DNA of 64,000 nucleotides. Source: CALJFL01 sp039964455. GTDB lineage: Bacteria; Pseudomonadota; Gammaproteobacteria; Pseudomonadales; Halieaceae. This document shows positions 16,587 through 25,874 of the stretch, piece after piece. Every line of letters begins with the position of its first letter. Position 1 is the first letter of the stretch. The DNA is taken from assembly GCA_039964455.1 (NCBI GenBank), contig JBDVXK010000016.1, forward strand, positions 62,001-126,000. The letters are read 5' to 3'. A program made the position numbers and the translations under genes. Below the pieces are notes generated by a model, which saw nothing but the letters and a program-made list of their open reading frames with translations, searched no databases and was not told the DNA's origin.

Positions 16587-17603
16587 ATGCAAAGTAGACG
16601 TTTGGGAAGAAGTGGCATTGTCGTATCGGATATCTGTATGGGCACCATGACCTTTGGCGCGCAGGCTGACGAGAAAACCTCGTTTGCCATTCTTGATAGA
16701 GCCTATGATGCCGGCATCGATTTTTACGATACCGCGGAGATGTATCCGGTGCCGCCCAAGCTTGAATATGCCGGTCTCACCGAAGAAATTTTTGGTCGCT
16801 GGATGCAAACGAAAGACCGGGATTCCCTGATTGTTGCGACCAAGGTGGCAGGCCCCAGTCACATTTGGATCAAGGCTGTGCAGCGCGCCGGCAAAACCGG
16901 GCTGGATCGCCATCATATTGTGCGCGCGCTTGAGGGTAGCTTGCGTCGTCTGCAGACAGACTATGTTGACCTTTACCAGACACACTGGCCAGACCCTGAC
17001 ATGCAGCACGAGGAAACCATGTATGCCCTTGATGAGCTCGTAAGCTCTGGCAAGGTTCGTATTCTTGGTTGCAGTAACGAAACGACCTGGGGCCTGATGA
17101 AAAGTCTCGCAGCCTCCGAGATGAATGGGCTGGCGCGCTTTGAAACTATCCAGAATAACTTCAGCATGAATAACCGTCGCTTCGAAGATGAGTTGGCCCA
17201 GGCCTGTCGCCAGGAAAAAGTCAGCCTGATTCCCTACTCACCACTGGCCGGTGGTGTGCTCAGCGGTAAGTACAACGATGGTCAGTTACCCGAGGGTGCC
17301 CGTTTCAGCAAATATATGGCAGAGGGTGAGCGCCAGCGCGTAATGGCAGCGCGTTTTGTCAATGAACGCAGTCTGGAATCAACCAAGCGCTTTCAGGAAA
17401 TTGCCGCCGACGTGGGTATTTCAGTGGTAACGCTGGCAACTGCGTGGAGTAAGCAGCACGACTTTGTGGCTTCGACCATTGTGGGCGCCACTACTGTTGA
17501 ACAAATGGATGACATTCTGGCGGCTGCCGACCTGGAGTTGGATACTGATACGATGAAGCGAATTCATCGAGTCACCCGCGATATTCTCTACCCCATGGGG
17601 TAG
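16587..17603 (+). CDS. Aldo/keto reductase (Tas-like)
   Basis: A 338-residue (alpha/beta)8 NADPH-dependent oxidoreductase. The catalytic tetrad is visible: Asp and Tyr in DFYDTAEMY, Lys in LIVATKV, His in YQTHWPD. The C-terminal NADP-binding segment is STIVGATTVEQ. The YP-PP insertion after the Tyr and overall length match the Tas subgroup of E. coli. The start is preceded by AGGGAAAGAA. The substrate is unknown. It converges on the crotonase gene with only five bases between stops. Confidence 0.9.
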   Translation: MQSRRLGRSGIVVSDICMGTMTFGAQADEKTSFAILDRAYDAGIDFYDTAEMYPVPPKLEYAGLTEEIFGRWMQTKDRDSLIVATKVAGPSHIWIKAVQRAGKTGLDRHHIVRALEGSLRRLQTDYVDLYQTHWPDPDMQHEETMYALDELVSSGKVRILGCSNETTWGLMKSLAASEMNGLARFETIQNNFSMNNRRFEDELAQACRQEKVSLIPYSPLAGGVLSGKYNDGQLPEGARFSKYMAEGERQRVMAARFVNERSLESTKRFQEIAADVGISVVTLATAWSKQHDFVASTIVGATTVEQMDDILAAADLELDTDTMKRIHRVTRDILYPMG

Positions 17604-17608
17604 AGCGT

Positions 17609-18415
17609 TTACTGGTCTTTATAGTCGGGTTCGCGTTTCTGCAGGAAAGACATCGCCGCTTCGGTAAAGTCGTCTGTCATTGCCAGCAGTGATTGATGAC
17701 GGTCCTCGGTGGCCATGGCTGCCTCCAGGCTGGGCGCATCCACAGAGAAGTTCAGCGACTCTTTGGTTAGTCGCAGGCCCATGGGTGACGTTCGCAACAT
17801 GTCTGTAACGTAGGATTGGGCGGTTTCCTCCAGCGTCTCATCTGGAACAACCTCTGAGACTAAATTTACGGCCAATGCCCGGGGCGCATGAATAAAGCGC
17901 CCTGTCATTAATAGCTCGCTCGCCACCGAGGTGCCTACAAGGCGTGGTAAGAAATAGCTGCTGCCCATGTCACAGCCGGTGAGTCCAATCTTGATATAGG
18001 CCGCGTTCATTTTTGCGGACTCGCCTGCGATGCGAATATCGGACGCCATTGCCAGACTGAAGCCACCGCCGCAGGCCGCGCCGTGAAGCAAGGCAATAAT
18101 TGGCTGAGGGCAGCGGCGCATGGCTTTGAAAATGCGCGCGATACTGCGTTGTATGGCCCAGTTATTACGCGCAGAGCGTTCTGAATCACTGAAACCTTTT
18201 CCGGAAAGGTCAGCACCAACGCAAAAGTGTCTACCGTTTGCTTTCAATACAACGATACGGGTTTCCTCGCTGTTCTCCAGCGACTGGAAATAGTCAGCGA
18301 GGGCATTGACCATCACCTCGCCCAGGGCATTGCCGTTATCAGCCTGATTCATTGTGACCCAGTCAACCTGGCTCTTGTGCTCGATAATTAGTGGGCTGTC
18401 ATTACTCATGGTCAA
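17609..18415 (-). CDS. Enoyl-CoA hydratase/isomerase (crotonase) family protein lacking both catalytic glutamates
   Basis: A 268-residue crotonase-fold protein with the two oxyanion-hole segments HFCVGADLSG and HGAACGGGFSLAMASD. In true hydratases a Glu follows GGGC and a second lies 20 residues later (rat Glu144 and Glu164); here the aligned residues are Ser (GGGFS) and Tyr (NAAYIKIG). Ordinary enoyl-CoA hydration is therefore unlikely, and an isomerase, hydrolase or other crotonase reaction is more probable. It is the last gene of the permease/hydantoinase-like/DUF917 operon and overlaps the DUF917 gene by 14 bases. Confidence 0.88.
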   Translation of the reverse strand: MTMSNDSPLIIEHKSQVDWVTMNQADNGNALGEVMVNALADYFQSLENSEETRIVVLKANGRHFCVGADLSGKGFSDSERSARNNWAIQRSIARIFKAMRRCPQPIIALLHGAACGGGFSLAMASDIRIAGESAKMNAAYIKIGLTGCDMGSSYFLPRLVGTSVASELLMTGRFIHAPRALAVNLVSEVVPDETLEETAQSYVTDMLRTSPMGLRLTKESLNFSVDAPSLEAAMATEDRHQSLLAMTDDFTEAAMSFLQKREPDYKDQ

Positions 18416-19499
18416 TCTCGCTCAGTGGTACGTGATCGATATCAAAGCCAAACGCCCTGGGTGAGGTGACCTTTAATGCTTCCGGGCTTTGATAGTGCTC
18501 GGTGCAACCAACGCCAAATACAGTGACGCGTTGTCCATAGCGCATTCTTTCCGCATTGAGCGGACGGCTGGTTTCCTGCTCCACAATGCAGATGAGATCC
18601 GGTACTGATGTGACAACCTTGTCACCGACACTGGCGACCAGATATTCATTCTTGATCAACAGGGTCATGGGCTCCACGTTATTATCAAAGCTCTGCAAGG
18701 TGGCGGTGCCTACGTCGTAGCCGTCGACAATCTGTCGTTTACTGTCGATGACCTTGCCGGAGTAAAGCTTTTTGACCGTGCCATAGTCGCTGCTTGCGAA
18801 AAGCTCGTACAGCTGTGGCTCGATCGCATCGATAAGGCCGTCGTGCTGCCTGAGTAGCTTGCCCAGTTCGACAGCAAAGGTGATTGTTCCGGGTACTGTT
18901 GCGCGCCTCGCTAGCGCGCCATCCATGCAGTGCTCTGCCGAGGTAATCATGCCGCCCATTGCAATTGCCATGGCGCGAATGTGTTTCTCGAAAGTGTGTG
19001 CGTCATTGGAATGCAGCACGGCGGAGTTTCCCCAGGAGTCGGATAGCACTGCCGGTGTAGGGTGCGCACCATAAATCGGGAAGGTCATCATCTGTGCTTC
19101 GGGAAGAGCCCTGCCCATGCCGTCACCGTCTATGCAGGGCACGTTACGCATCGCGGCAACGGCGAGTGGTATTGTGCTATTGCCGCCGCCCACTTCAAAG
19201 GGAATAACGGCATCAATTTTTTTACCGGTGTATTCCTCATAGGCATCGAAGGCTTTTACTGATTCATCCAAGGTGGGTAGCTGCTCCAATGTTACTGTTG
19301 GTGCCCCCACCATGCCGATTGCCAATACGGTGAAGTCGTCAGGGATATCGCCAACACTCATTAGTGTTGCTGGTCCATGCTCTTCCAGCAGCCTTATTGC
19401 CAGTAGTTGCGATACATACGGGTCGCCGCCGCCACCTGTGGCCAGGAACGCGGCGCCCGCGCACAAGTCTTCGATGTTCTCTGCACTGATCTTACTCAT
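18402..19499 (-). CDS. DUF917 (S-methyl thiohydantoin desulfurase-type) protein
   Basis: A 365-residue protein of the DUF917 family. It has the typical N terminus (LCAGAAFLATGGGGDPY) and the central ALPEAQM and GGMITSAEHCM segments. The family is linked to hydantoin/thiohydantoin metabolism and usually pairs with hydantoinase A-like proteins. Its ATG overlaps the TGA of the hydantoinase A-like gene in an ATGA junction, so the two should be made together and may form a complex. The reaction in this operon is inferred to be on a hydantoin-like or related cyclic amide, not proven. Confidence 0.87.
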   Translation of the reverse strand: MSKISAENIEDLCAGAAFLATGGGGDPYVSQLLAIRLLEEHGPATLMSVGDIPDDFTVLAIGMVGAPTVTLEQLPTLDESVKAFDAYEEYTGKKIDAVIPFEVGGGNSTIPLAVAAMRNVPCIDGDGMGRALPEAQMMTFPIYGAHPTPAVLSDSWGNSAVLHSNDAHTFEKHIRAMAIAMGGMITSAEHCMDGALARRATVPGTITFAVELGKLLRQHDGLIDAIEPQLYELFASSDYGTVKKLYSGKVIDSKRQIVDGYDVGTATLQSFDNNVEPMTLLIKNEYLVASVGDKVVTSVPDLICIVEQETSRPLNAERMRYGQRVTVFGVGCTEHYQSPEALKVTSPRAFGFDIDHVPLSEIDHE

Positions 19500-21046
19500 G
19501 ACTTGTTGCCCTGTACCAATTCGCCCACAACTTTCACTCTGAGTTTCACCGCGTTATCGGCCATATAACTCATGGGGTTTTCTTCAATGTCCAACACTCG
19601 CAGCCTGTCGGGATCGGCCCCGGCGGCGATAGCCTTGTCCTCTGCTTCCTTTGTGGCAGCGGCAATCGCTTCCTCGCGAGAAATCTTGCCATAGCTGACA
19701 ATGGACTCTACCTCGCCACCGGCGGGGGCTATTGCCGCGCCAACCGCATTCGCGACTTCTGCATGTTCGGGGCAGATCACCCGCGAGGCTGTAGATAATT
19801 CCCGGGTGATCAGAATCGATCCGCCGCCCACCAGAATAATGGGTACTGGCTCCTCACTGGGCCGCATTTTGTCGATTGCGTCATCAACGATGCGATGCAT
19901 GGTTTGGGTTGCCGCTTCGATCAACTCGGCGCTGAGGTGTTTTACCTTTTCCGGATTGCCCACATCCTGTGCACCACTGGCCACGATGATGTCGGTGCTG
20001 GTGAGTTGGTCACCGCCAAACACCAGCCCCTCTGTTACCAATCTGTGGCCGACAGACTTCGGACCTATCTGGCTACCATCCTCGTTAACCAGGCTGCCGC
20101 CGCCCAGGCCTACCGCCATAATGTCTGGCATTCTGAAGTTGGTTCTGACGCCGCCCACATCCACATAGCTGTTACTTTCCCTGGGGAATCCACCCGCCAA
20201 TACGCCTACATCAGAGGTGGTGCCGCCAATATCTACAACAATGGCATCGTCTATACCCGATAACACGGCAGCACCGCGCAGGGAGTTGGTTGGGCCGCTG
20301 GCAAAGGTGAGGGCAGGGTAGCGGGCGATAAAATCCGCCGCCATCAAAGTCCCGTCGTTTTGGCTGACATAAAAAGGGCAGTGCAAATTCCGTTCGTTCA
20401 AAGCTTCGGTCATGCTGTTGATCACGCGGGTGGCAAGCTCACCCAGTGCCGCATTCAACAATGCTGCATTCTCGCGTTCAATAATGCCAAGGCGGCCAAT
20501 CTCGTGGCTGAGGGTAATGCTGGCGTCCGGGATTACCTCCCGAACAAGCTCACTGATACGAAATTCATGGGCGTGCTCCATGGGAGAGAAGGCGGCCGCG
20601 ATGGCAATCGCCTTGATCCCCTTGTCGCGAATGTCTTCAGCAACCTGTTTGATCTGGGCCTCATCCAGCGCGTGTATCTCGGAGCCATCAAAAATGTGGC
20701 CGCCAAACACCCTGTATTCGTTGGTGCCAAGCTCGGCGGCAATGTCTTCAGGCCAATCGCACATAGGCGGTATGCCAGTGCCGGTAGGCAGGCAGGCCCG
20801 GATAATGGCCGTTGGGCTAAGCTCCCGTCGCTCGATAACCGCGTTGGTAAACTGGGTGGTGCCTATCATTACTGCAGTGATGTCGGCGGCATTCAGCGAG
20901 GCTCGTGCCATAACGGCGTCCAGCGCTTCGATGATGCCTGTTTTCACGTCGGCACTGGTGAGCGCCTTGAAAGTGGCAAGTACATCATTGCCATTCATTA
21001 CCACGGCGTCGGTGTGTGTTCCGCCAACGTCGATACCAATTCTCAT
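19496..21046 (-). CDS. Hydantoinase/oxoprolinase family protein (HyuA-like)
   Basis: 516 residues from the ATG at 21046, which overlaps the permease TGA (ATGA junction); an upstream in-frame start lies inside the permease gene and is unlikely. The N terminus is the ATPase-type MRIGIDVGGTHTDAVV, followed by MIGTTQFTNAVIERR, a second phosphate-binding motif VVDIGGTTSDVG near residue 270 and ILVGGGSILI near 420. Length fits the short HyuA form that travels with DUF917 proteins, not the 690-residue N-methylhydantoinase A subunit. Family members perform ATP-dependent opening of cyclic amides. No HyuB-type subunit gene is present in this operon. Confidence 0.9.
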   Translation of the reverse strand: MRIGIDVGGTHTDAVVMNGNDVLATFKALTSADVKTGIIEALDAVMARASLNAADITAVMIGTTQFTNAVIERRELSPTAIIRACLPTGTGIPPMCDWPEDIAAELGTNEYRVFGGHIFDGSEIHALDEAQIKQVAEDIRDKGIKAIAIAAAFSPMEHAHEFRISELVREVIPDASITLSHEIGRLGIIERENAALLNAALGELATRVINSMTEALNERNLHCPFYVSQNDGTLMAADFIARYPALTFASGPTNSLRGAAVLSGIDDAIVVDIGGTTSDVGVLAGGFPRESNSYVDVGGVRTNFRMPDIMAVGLGGGSLVNEDGSQIGPKSVGHRLVTEGLVFGGDQLTSTDIIVASGAQDVGNPEKVKHLSAELIEAATQTMHRIVDDAIDKMRPSEEPVPIILVGGGSILITRELSTASRVICPEHAEVANAVGAAIAPAGGEVESIVSYGKISREEAIAAATKEAEDKAIAAGADPDRLRVLDIEENPMSYMADNAVKLRVKVVGELVQGNKS

Positions 21047-22347
21047 GATGGGCTTGCCTCTTCTCTGGCATAGCGCACGGGCCACACCTTGTCGCAAATC
21101 AGGTAAAGGGGGATTGTCAGCAGCAGGGCATCCAGGCTCTCTATGCCGGTCACTGAAAAATGCAGCATGAAAGCGACAACCGAAATGGCGGTTGCAGTTA
21201 ACCAGGCAATAATTGCTGCGGTTGCATAGTTTTCAACTTTGTCCAACAACTGCAGATTGAAATCTTTACGCTTCAGAATGAAATAGTCTGTGAGATAAAT
21301 GCCGGCAATGGGCGGTACGATTACGCCCAGCCACTCCAGGAAGGTGATGAAGTAGTCTGCAATGCCCGCCATCGCCAGCCCGACACCAATCGCGCAACAC
21401 GCGACCATTAGCTTCCACTCTGCTGTTTTTGGGGTGATAACCGCGGTGGCCAGCGAGGTGCTGTAGAGGTTGATTGCGTTGGTGGTCCAGGTGGCGAAAA
21501 CCAGAATAAAAAATGCGCTGCCCAGTACGCCCATGGCAATCATAAATGCCATAGGGTCCAGCAGGCCGGTAACCATGGCGGGAAACACGGAAATCAGCAT
21601 CGAAAAAGAGTTGCCCAGCCCATTGCCAAAAATAGACGCGGTGTAGCAGTCGCGGGTCGATCTTGCGTAGCGTGATAAGTCTGGCATCAGCACCACGCCC
21701 ACAATCAGGCTGCCTATGATCGTCGCGACCGCAGTGGGGAAGTAATCCGGATTAGTCGCCGGACGCATAATCAGTTCCTGCGCCGGCACCGTCTGTAGCG
21801 ACAGGTAGGAGACGTAGAGCAGAAAGATAACGAGCATGGGCACTGCAAACGTCGCCAGCTTGTCCATGGCCTTGAAGCCGAACAAGGTGGTGATCAGGAT
21901 AAGCAGACTGGACAACAGGGTGAGTAGCCACACGGGTGGTGAGCTGCCAAAAATTTCTGTGACGGCAATAAACAGGGTTTGCCCGAAGAAGCCGGCGGTA
22001 ACGGCGAACCAGCCAAGAAGCGTGAATGCCAGCAGTGCATTGACATAGTTGGAGCCTTTGAGCCCGAACACAAAGCGGATAATCATGTAACTGCTTAGGC
22101 GGGTTCTGGCGCCCACGATGGCTGCGGGAATGGACATGCAGGCCAGAACACCGCTGGCCAAACCCACGGCTTTGGCTGTGCCGATAACGCCCAGGTGCTG
22201 TGCGGCGTTTGCGCCTGTATACAGGCTGGGAAGGGTCAGGCAGATACCGACGAGTACCAGCCCCAGCGACCAACCGGATACCGTTTCAGATTGCGATACC
22301 GTGCTTCTGGCACTTTCGTCAAAGTGCTCGGCAATGTTGTTACTCAA
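21043..22347 (-). CDS. NCS1-family permease (cytosine/purine/hydantoin type)
   Basis: A 12-helix inner-membrane transporter of the nucleobase:cation symporter-1 family. The substrate region TLPSLYTGANAAQHLG in helix 1 and the RTRLSSYMIIRFVFGLKGSNYVN segment are characteristic. The TTG at 22347 is preferred because GGAG lies five bases upstream and it gives an N terminus of normal length; the frame also allows a GTG at 22416 without a visible ribosome site. Being first in the operon with hydantoinase A-like, DUF917 and crotonase genes, it most likely imports the operon substrate, a hydantoin-, allantoin- or nucleobase-like compound. Confidence 0.87.
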   Translation of the reverse strand: MSNNIAEHFDESARSTVSQSETVSGWSLGLVLVGICLTLPSLYTGANAAQHLGVIGTAKAVGLASGVLACMSIPAAIVGARTRLSSYMIIRFVFGLKGSNYVNALLAFTLLGWFAVTAGFFGQTLFIAVTEIFGSSPPVWLLTLLSSLLILITTLFGFKAMDKLATFAVPMLVIFLLYVSYLSLQTVPAQELIMRPATNPDYFPTAVATIIGSLIVGVVLMPDLSRYARSTRDCYTASIFGNGLGNSFSMLISVFPAMVTGLLDPMAFMIAMGVLGSAFFILVFATWTTNAINLYSTSLATAVITPKTAEWKLMVACCAIGVGLAMAGIADYFITFLEWLGVIVPPIAGIYLTDYFILKRKDFNLQLLDKVENYATAAIIAWLTATAISVVAFMLHFSVTGIESLDALLLTIPLYLICDKVWPVRYAREEASPS

Positions 22348-22552
22348 TGTTGCTCCGCGGTTGCCAATGGGTTTTGGTAGGGTTGGAAGCCTAGCAAACT
22401 CCACGCGGTTTGCCACGTGCTATCAACTGACATGCAGCCGCCATATCTCTTTGTTGACTCACGACCTAATTGAGCTGTTTGGTGATAATCTGCTGCTCAA
22501 GCAATCTCTCGTTAAGAAGCAACAATTTTCGTAGCCGAAAACCAGTGAAAAT

Positions 22553-24019
22553 ATGACAGATTCAGACTCTGCAGCGATTAAGTTGCACACGCGGCCCGTG
22601 CTGGTATTCGGTGCATCGGGCTACATTGGCAGTAACCTGGTGCCCTGGTTATTGCAGCGCGATGTGCCGGTGCGCGCCGCTGCCCGTGACCAGTCGGTGT
22701 TAGCTGCCCGGCAATGGCAGGGTGCCGAGCTTGTACAGGCCGATGCACTGGAACCCACCACACTTGTTGCAGCGCTTGCTGATTGCGAGGTTGCCTATTA
22801 TTTGGTGCACTCCATGGCCGCGGGAAAGCGCTTTGGTGCAATCGACCTTGAAGCTGCCGCGAACTTTGCCGAGGCAGCCGCGCAAGCTGGCGTAAAACGT
22901 ATTGTGTATCTAGGCGGCTTGGTGCCAGAGGATGTCGGTGGCGAGCATATTGAGTCTCGCCGCGAAACCGGTGAAGTATTGCGCCAGGGCAGTGTGCCGG
23001 TTACAGAAGTGCGTGCCGGTATCATCATCGGCCCCGGCTCCGCCGCCTTTGAAGTGATGCGAGACCTTACCCTCAACCTGCCAGTGATGGTTACCCCGCG
23101 CTGGGTGCGCGCCAAGTCGCCGCCCATTGCGCTGGAAAACCTGCTGCAGTATCTGCACGGTGTGGCGCAGCTGCCGGAAGCGGCAGGGCAGGTGTATGAC
23201 GCTGGCGGCCCCGAGTCTGTGAGCTACGATCAGATGATGCGCCAGATGGCAGAGATCGCCGGCAAGCGCGCGCCGTTCATTTTACCAGTGCCGGTGTTGA
23301 GCCCGCAGCTTTCATCCTATTGGCTGGGGCTGACCACTGCAGTGCCCGCCGATGTGGCCAAGGCATTGATCGGTGGCTTGAAGCATGATTTTTTTGCCGA
23401 CAGTGAGCCGCTGCGACGCTTGGTACCACAGCAATTACTGTCTGTACGCGAGGCAATCTCAGCCGCCTTCGAGGCCGAGCGACAACACCAGACCGCCGCG
23501 CGCTGGACCGAGGGTGTTTTTGCCATGCGCGGCTTTCGTCACGATGTGGCTTTTTATGCCAAGCATGCCGGGGGTGCTGCAGTGAGTTCGGCCTCACCCG
23601 CAGCACTGTGGCAGCAGATTGAGCGCATAGGCGGCGATAACCGTTACTACTATATGAATGGCTTGTGGTGGTTGCGCGAGTTGATGGACTGGTGTGTAGG
23701 TGGTCCTGGTTTTACTCGCGGGCGGCGCGACCCGGATACCTTACGCCTTGGCGATGTGGTGGATTACTGGACGGTGATAGGCCTGGAGCCCGAGCGTCAT
23801 TTAACACTGCACTTTGGCATGCGCGCACCCGGCTCCGGTATTCTGGAATTTGAGTTGCAGCCGCAAGCCGATGGCCAGACAGAACTGCGCATCACCGCTC
23901 ACTGGCACCCTCGCGGCGTGTGGGGCTTGCTTTACTGGTTTGCCATGTTGCCTGCGCATCTGTTTCTGTTTAAAGGTTGGACGCGCACGATTGCGCGTAG
24001 GGCCGAGCAGGCGGGATGA
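22553..24019 (+). CDS. NAD(P)-binding protein with C-terminal DUF2867 domain
   Basis: A 488-residue protein. Residues 15-310 form an atypical SDR/NmrA-like Rossmann domain beginning VLVFGASGYIGSNLVPWLL, with a YLVHSMA segment and a YLGGLVPE strand. Residues about 320-485 match DUF2867: IGGDNRYYYMNGLWWLRELMD, GGPGFTRGRRDP, DVVDYWTVIGLEPERHLTLHFGM, and a final helical segment with aromatic residues that may contact the membrane. The two-domain arrangement is the common one in proteobacteria; function is unknown. It converges on the glutaredoxin-DinB gene. Confidence 0.88.
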   Translation: MTDSDSAAIKLHTRPVLVFGASGYIGSNLVPWLLQRDVPVRAAARDQSVLAARQWQGAELVQADALEPTTLVAALADCEVAYYLVHSMAAGKRFGAIDLEAAANFAEAAAQAGVKRIVYLGGLVPEDVGGEHIESRRETGEVLRQGSVPVTEVRAGIIIGPGSAAFEVMRDLTLNLPVMVTPRWVRAKSPPIALENLLQYLHGVAQLPEAAGQVYDAGGPESVSYDQMMRQMAEIAGKRAPFILPVPVLSPQLSSYWLGLTTAVPADVAKALIGGLKHDFFADSEPLRRLVPQQLLSVREAISAAFEAERQHQTAARWTEGVFAMRGFRHDVAFYAKHAGGAAVSSASPAALWQQIERIGGDNRYYYMNGLWWLRELMDWCVGGPGFTRGRRDPDTLRLGDVVDYWTVIGLEPERHLTLHFGMRAPGSGILEFELQPQADGQTELRITAHWHPRGVWGLLYWFAMLPAHLFLFKGWTRTIARRAEQAG

Positions 24020-24077
24020 GTTGGGATTCGGTAGAACGCTAGATCTGCGCGTTATTTTTTCTTCACGCGGCAAGTGC

Positions 24078-24878
24078 TCATAGCAGCATGGGTTTGGTTT
24101 CTATCCCTTCATCGTTCATATCGATTTCATTGTCGTAGATATTCTCTGGCAGTGGCAGGCCGGCAAGTTCTGCATCGCCCAATGATTGGTTAGGCTCTAT
24201 TGCGTAGTTTTCCAACACGGCTTGTAGCTGACGGCAATGCTGGGCCGAGTGCCAGGCGGTGCGCTCCAGCACGCTGACCATGGTGCGCTCGCCGTAGTAG
24301 GTGTTTACCGTGGCAGGCAGCGCGTTCTTCTGGCCGTCCCACCACGCGGAAAATGCGTCTCTTACTACCTCGCCGGCCTCGGCAATCTGGTCGCCCTGAG
24401 TCATGCCCTCGGGGGCGGTTCTCAGAAAGGCTTCCATTTCCAGCGAGCCGCCTTGCACACTCTCAAGAAAACCCTGCACCACCATGTAGATATGGTAGGC
24501 GAGGTCCCGGTATGGCCTGTCGCGGCCGGGGAAATGATCGGCGAGCTGGTCTTCTGATAACTGCCTTACAAAACGGCTGGCTGCCTGCAGAATCAGGTCG
24601 ATCTTGTTGATGAAATCTTCCGCGGATAATTCCGACTTTGTCAGGGCAACACCGACAAAATCGGCGACGTCCTGTAGATCCTGGCAGAACACCGCGTCAT
24701 CACCACGGCGCACAATGGGTACGCTGCGGTAACCGATACGGGCAAGATCATCCAGCGCCTCGGGATGTTCCACAATGTTGATGGACTCAAATGCGATGCC
24801 CTGTTGGGTGAGGAATTCCTTGGTGCGCAGGCAACTGGTGCAACCCGGGGCCCAGTAAACCTGGTAATCGTTGGTCAT
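24078..24878 (-). CDS. Glutaredoxin-DinB fusion protein
   Basis: A 266-residue protein. Residues 1-80 are a glutaredoxin fold with an active-site CxxC (WAPGCTSCLRTKEFL) and the cis-proline motif RSVPIV. Residues about 90-250 are a four-helix DinB/maleylpyruvate-isomerase-like bundle; candidate metal ligands are His in YHIYMVVQGF and the HSAQHCRQL motif. A thiol carrier joined to a metal-binding DinB domain suggests a thiol-dependent transferase, isomerase or detoxifying enzyme, but the substrate is unknown. The gene appears monocistronic. Confidence 0.82.
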   Translation of the reverse strand: MTNDYQVYWAPGCTSCLRTKEFLTQQGIAFESINIVEHPEALDDLARIGYRSVPIVRRGDDAVFCQDLQDVADFVGVALTKSELSAEDFINKIDLILQAASRFVRQLSEDQLADHFPGRDRPYRDLAYHIYMVVQGFLESVQGGSLEMEAFLRTAPEGMTQGDQIAEAGEVVRDAFSAWWDGQKNALPATVNTYYGERTMVSVLERTAWHSAQHCRQLQAVLENYAIEPNQSLGDAELAGLPLPENIYDNEIDMNDEGIETKPMLL

Positions 24879-25066
24879 GTGGATGTCCCGTGAGTGGGCA
24901 GTGAGAATACTGCAGCTTGGCTTTGAGCTTAGCGTATTGGCCGGGCTTGTAAATAGAGTCGCAGAAAGCCGTCGCGCTTATGTTCGCTTAATCCCGATGC
25001 GCGGTCATTACCCGGGGCTTGAGATAGCGGCTGGCATAGGCTAGCGTTGGGTTTCCGCATTGAAGC

Positions 25067-25813
25067 ATGACCGTCATGAGCACACTTAAGCACTGGATTC
25101 TTCGAAATCGCATCAAGCCATTTACGGCAGTGAAGGCGATAACCCGCCTGCTGCAAGACCCGGATGATACGGGTCAGGTATTCAAAATCATTGAGGCCTT
25201 GAAGGGCGACGGCATCACCGCGCCGCTAAAACGATTAAAGGCCGACCCGGTGGGAGCCGCCATGCTTAATGAGCGGATCGATATCGTTACAAAGTTGAAT
25301 GACCGCGAGGCACTGCTTGCCATGCCTGAGGGCAGTATTGGCCGTGCCTATTATGACTTTGTGCACTCGCAGGGCTTGTCGGCCGATGGTCTGATTGCAG
25401 CGCGAGAGGAAGCTCCAAAATACGATGGTCTCTCCGAAGAAGAACAGTGGTTCGCCAACAGATTGCGTGACATACACGACCTGCAGCATGTGCTTACAGG
25501 TTATAGCCGGGACCCGCTGGGCGAACTGAGCTTGCTGTCGTTTATGACCACCCAGGTGGAGAACCGCGGTATTAACTTCATTATTTTCATGGGTGGCCGC
25601 AAGTTTAAGCGCGACTACCCTGAACTGGATATCAAAGGACTGATAGCCGAGGGCCGGTCTATTGGCGAAAAGGCCGCATGGATGCCTGCCATCCGTTGGG
25701 AAGACCGGCTGCATGAACCACTGGAATCTGTGCGCAAAGAATTAGGCTTTCAACCGCCGATGGACTACCAGGCAGTGGACTATCTCGTGTCGGATCTTCC
25801 TTCGGCGGCTTGA
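25067..25813 (+). CDS. Coq4 family ubiquinone biosynthesis protein
   Basis: A 248-residue protein. The Coq4 metal-site motif HDxxHx11E is intact: HDLQHVLTGY followed by DPLGE, with the first His at residue 137. In yeast Coq4 organises the coenzyme Q complex, and the family is reported to act in C1 decarboxylation/hydroxylation of the quinone ring. Bacterial members occur in alphaproteobacteria and some marine gammaproteobacteria. It has an ATG at 25067 and another three codons later (25076); no strong ribosome site is visible for either. It stands alone, with convergent DUF3127 downstream. Confidence 0.87.
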   Translation: MTVMSTLKHWILRNRIKPFTAVKAITRLLQDPDDTGQVFKIIEALKGDGITAPLKRLKADPVGAAMLNERIDIVTKLNDREALLAMPEGSIGRAYYDFVHSQGLSADGLIAAREEAPKYDGLSEEEQWFANRLRDIHDLQHVLTGYSRDPLGELSLLSFMTTQVENRGINFIIFMGGRKFKRDYPELDIKGLIAEGRSIGEKAAWMPAIRWEDRLHEPLESVRKELGFQPPMDYQAVDYLVSDLPSAA

Positions 25814-25874
25814 GCCGACTTCGCAAAGACTGCCCGCCTACTTGTTGGTGAGCGGTAGGTAGATGGCTATCCCT

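Noticed and set aside
20360..21170. Two long plus-strand open frames of 237 and 252 codons
   Set aside because: Both are antisense to the hydantoinase A-like gene and permease start, with no ribosome sites or motifs; the sense genes are clearly conserved.
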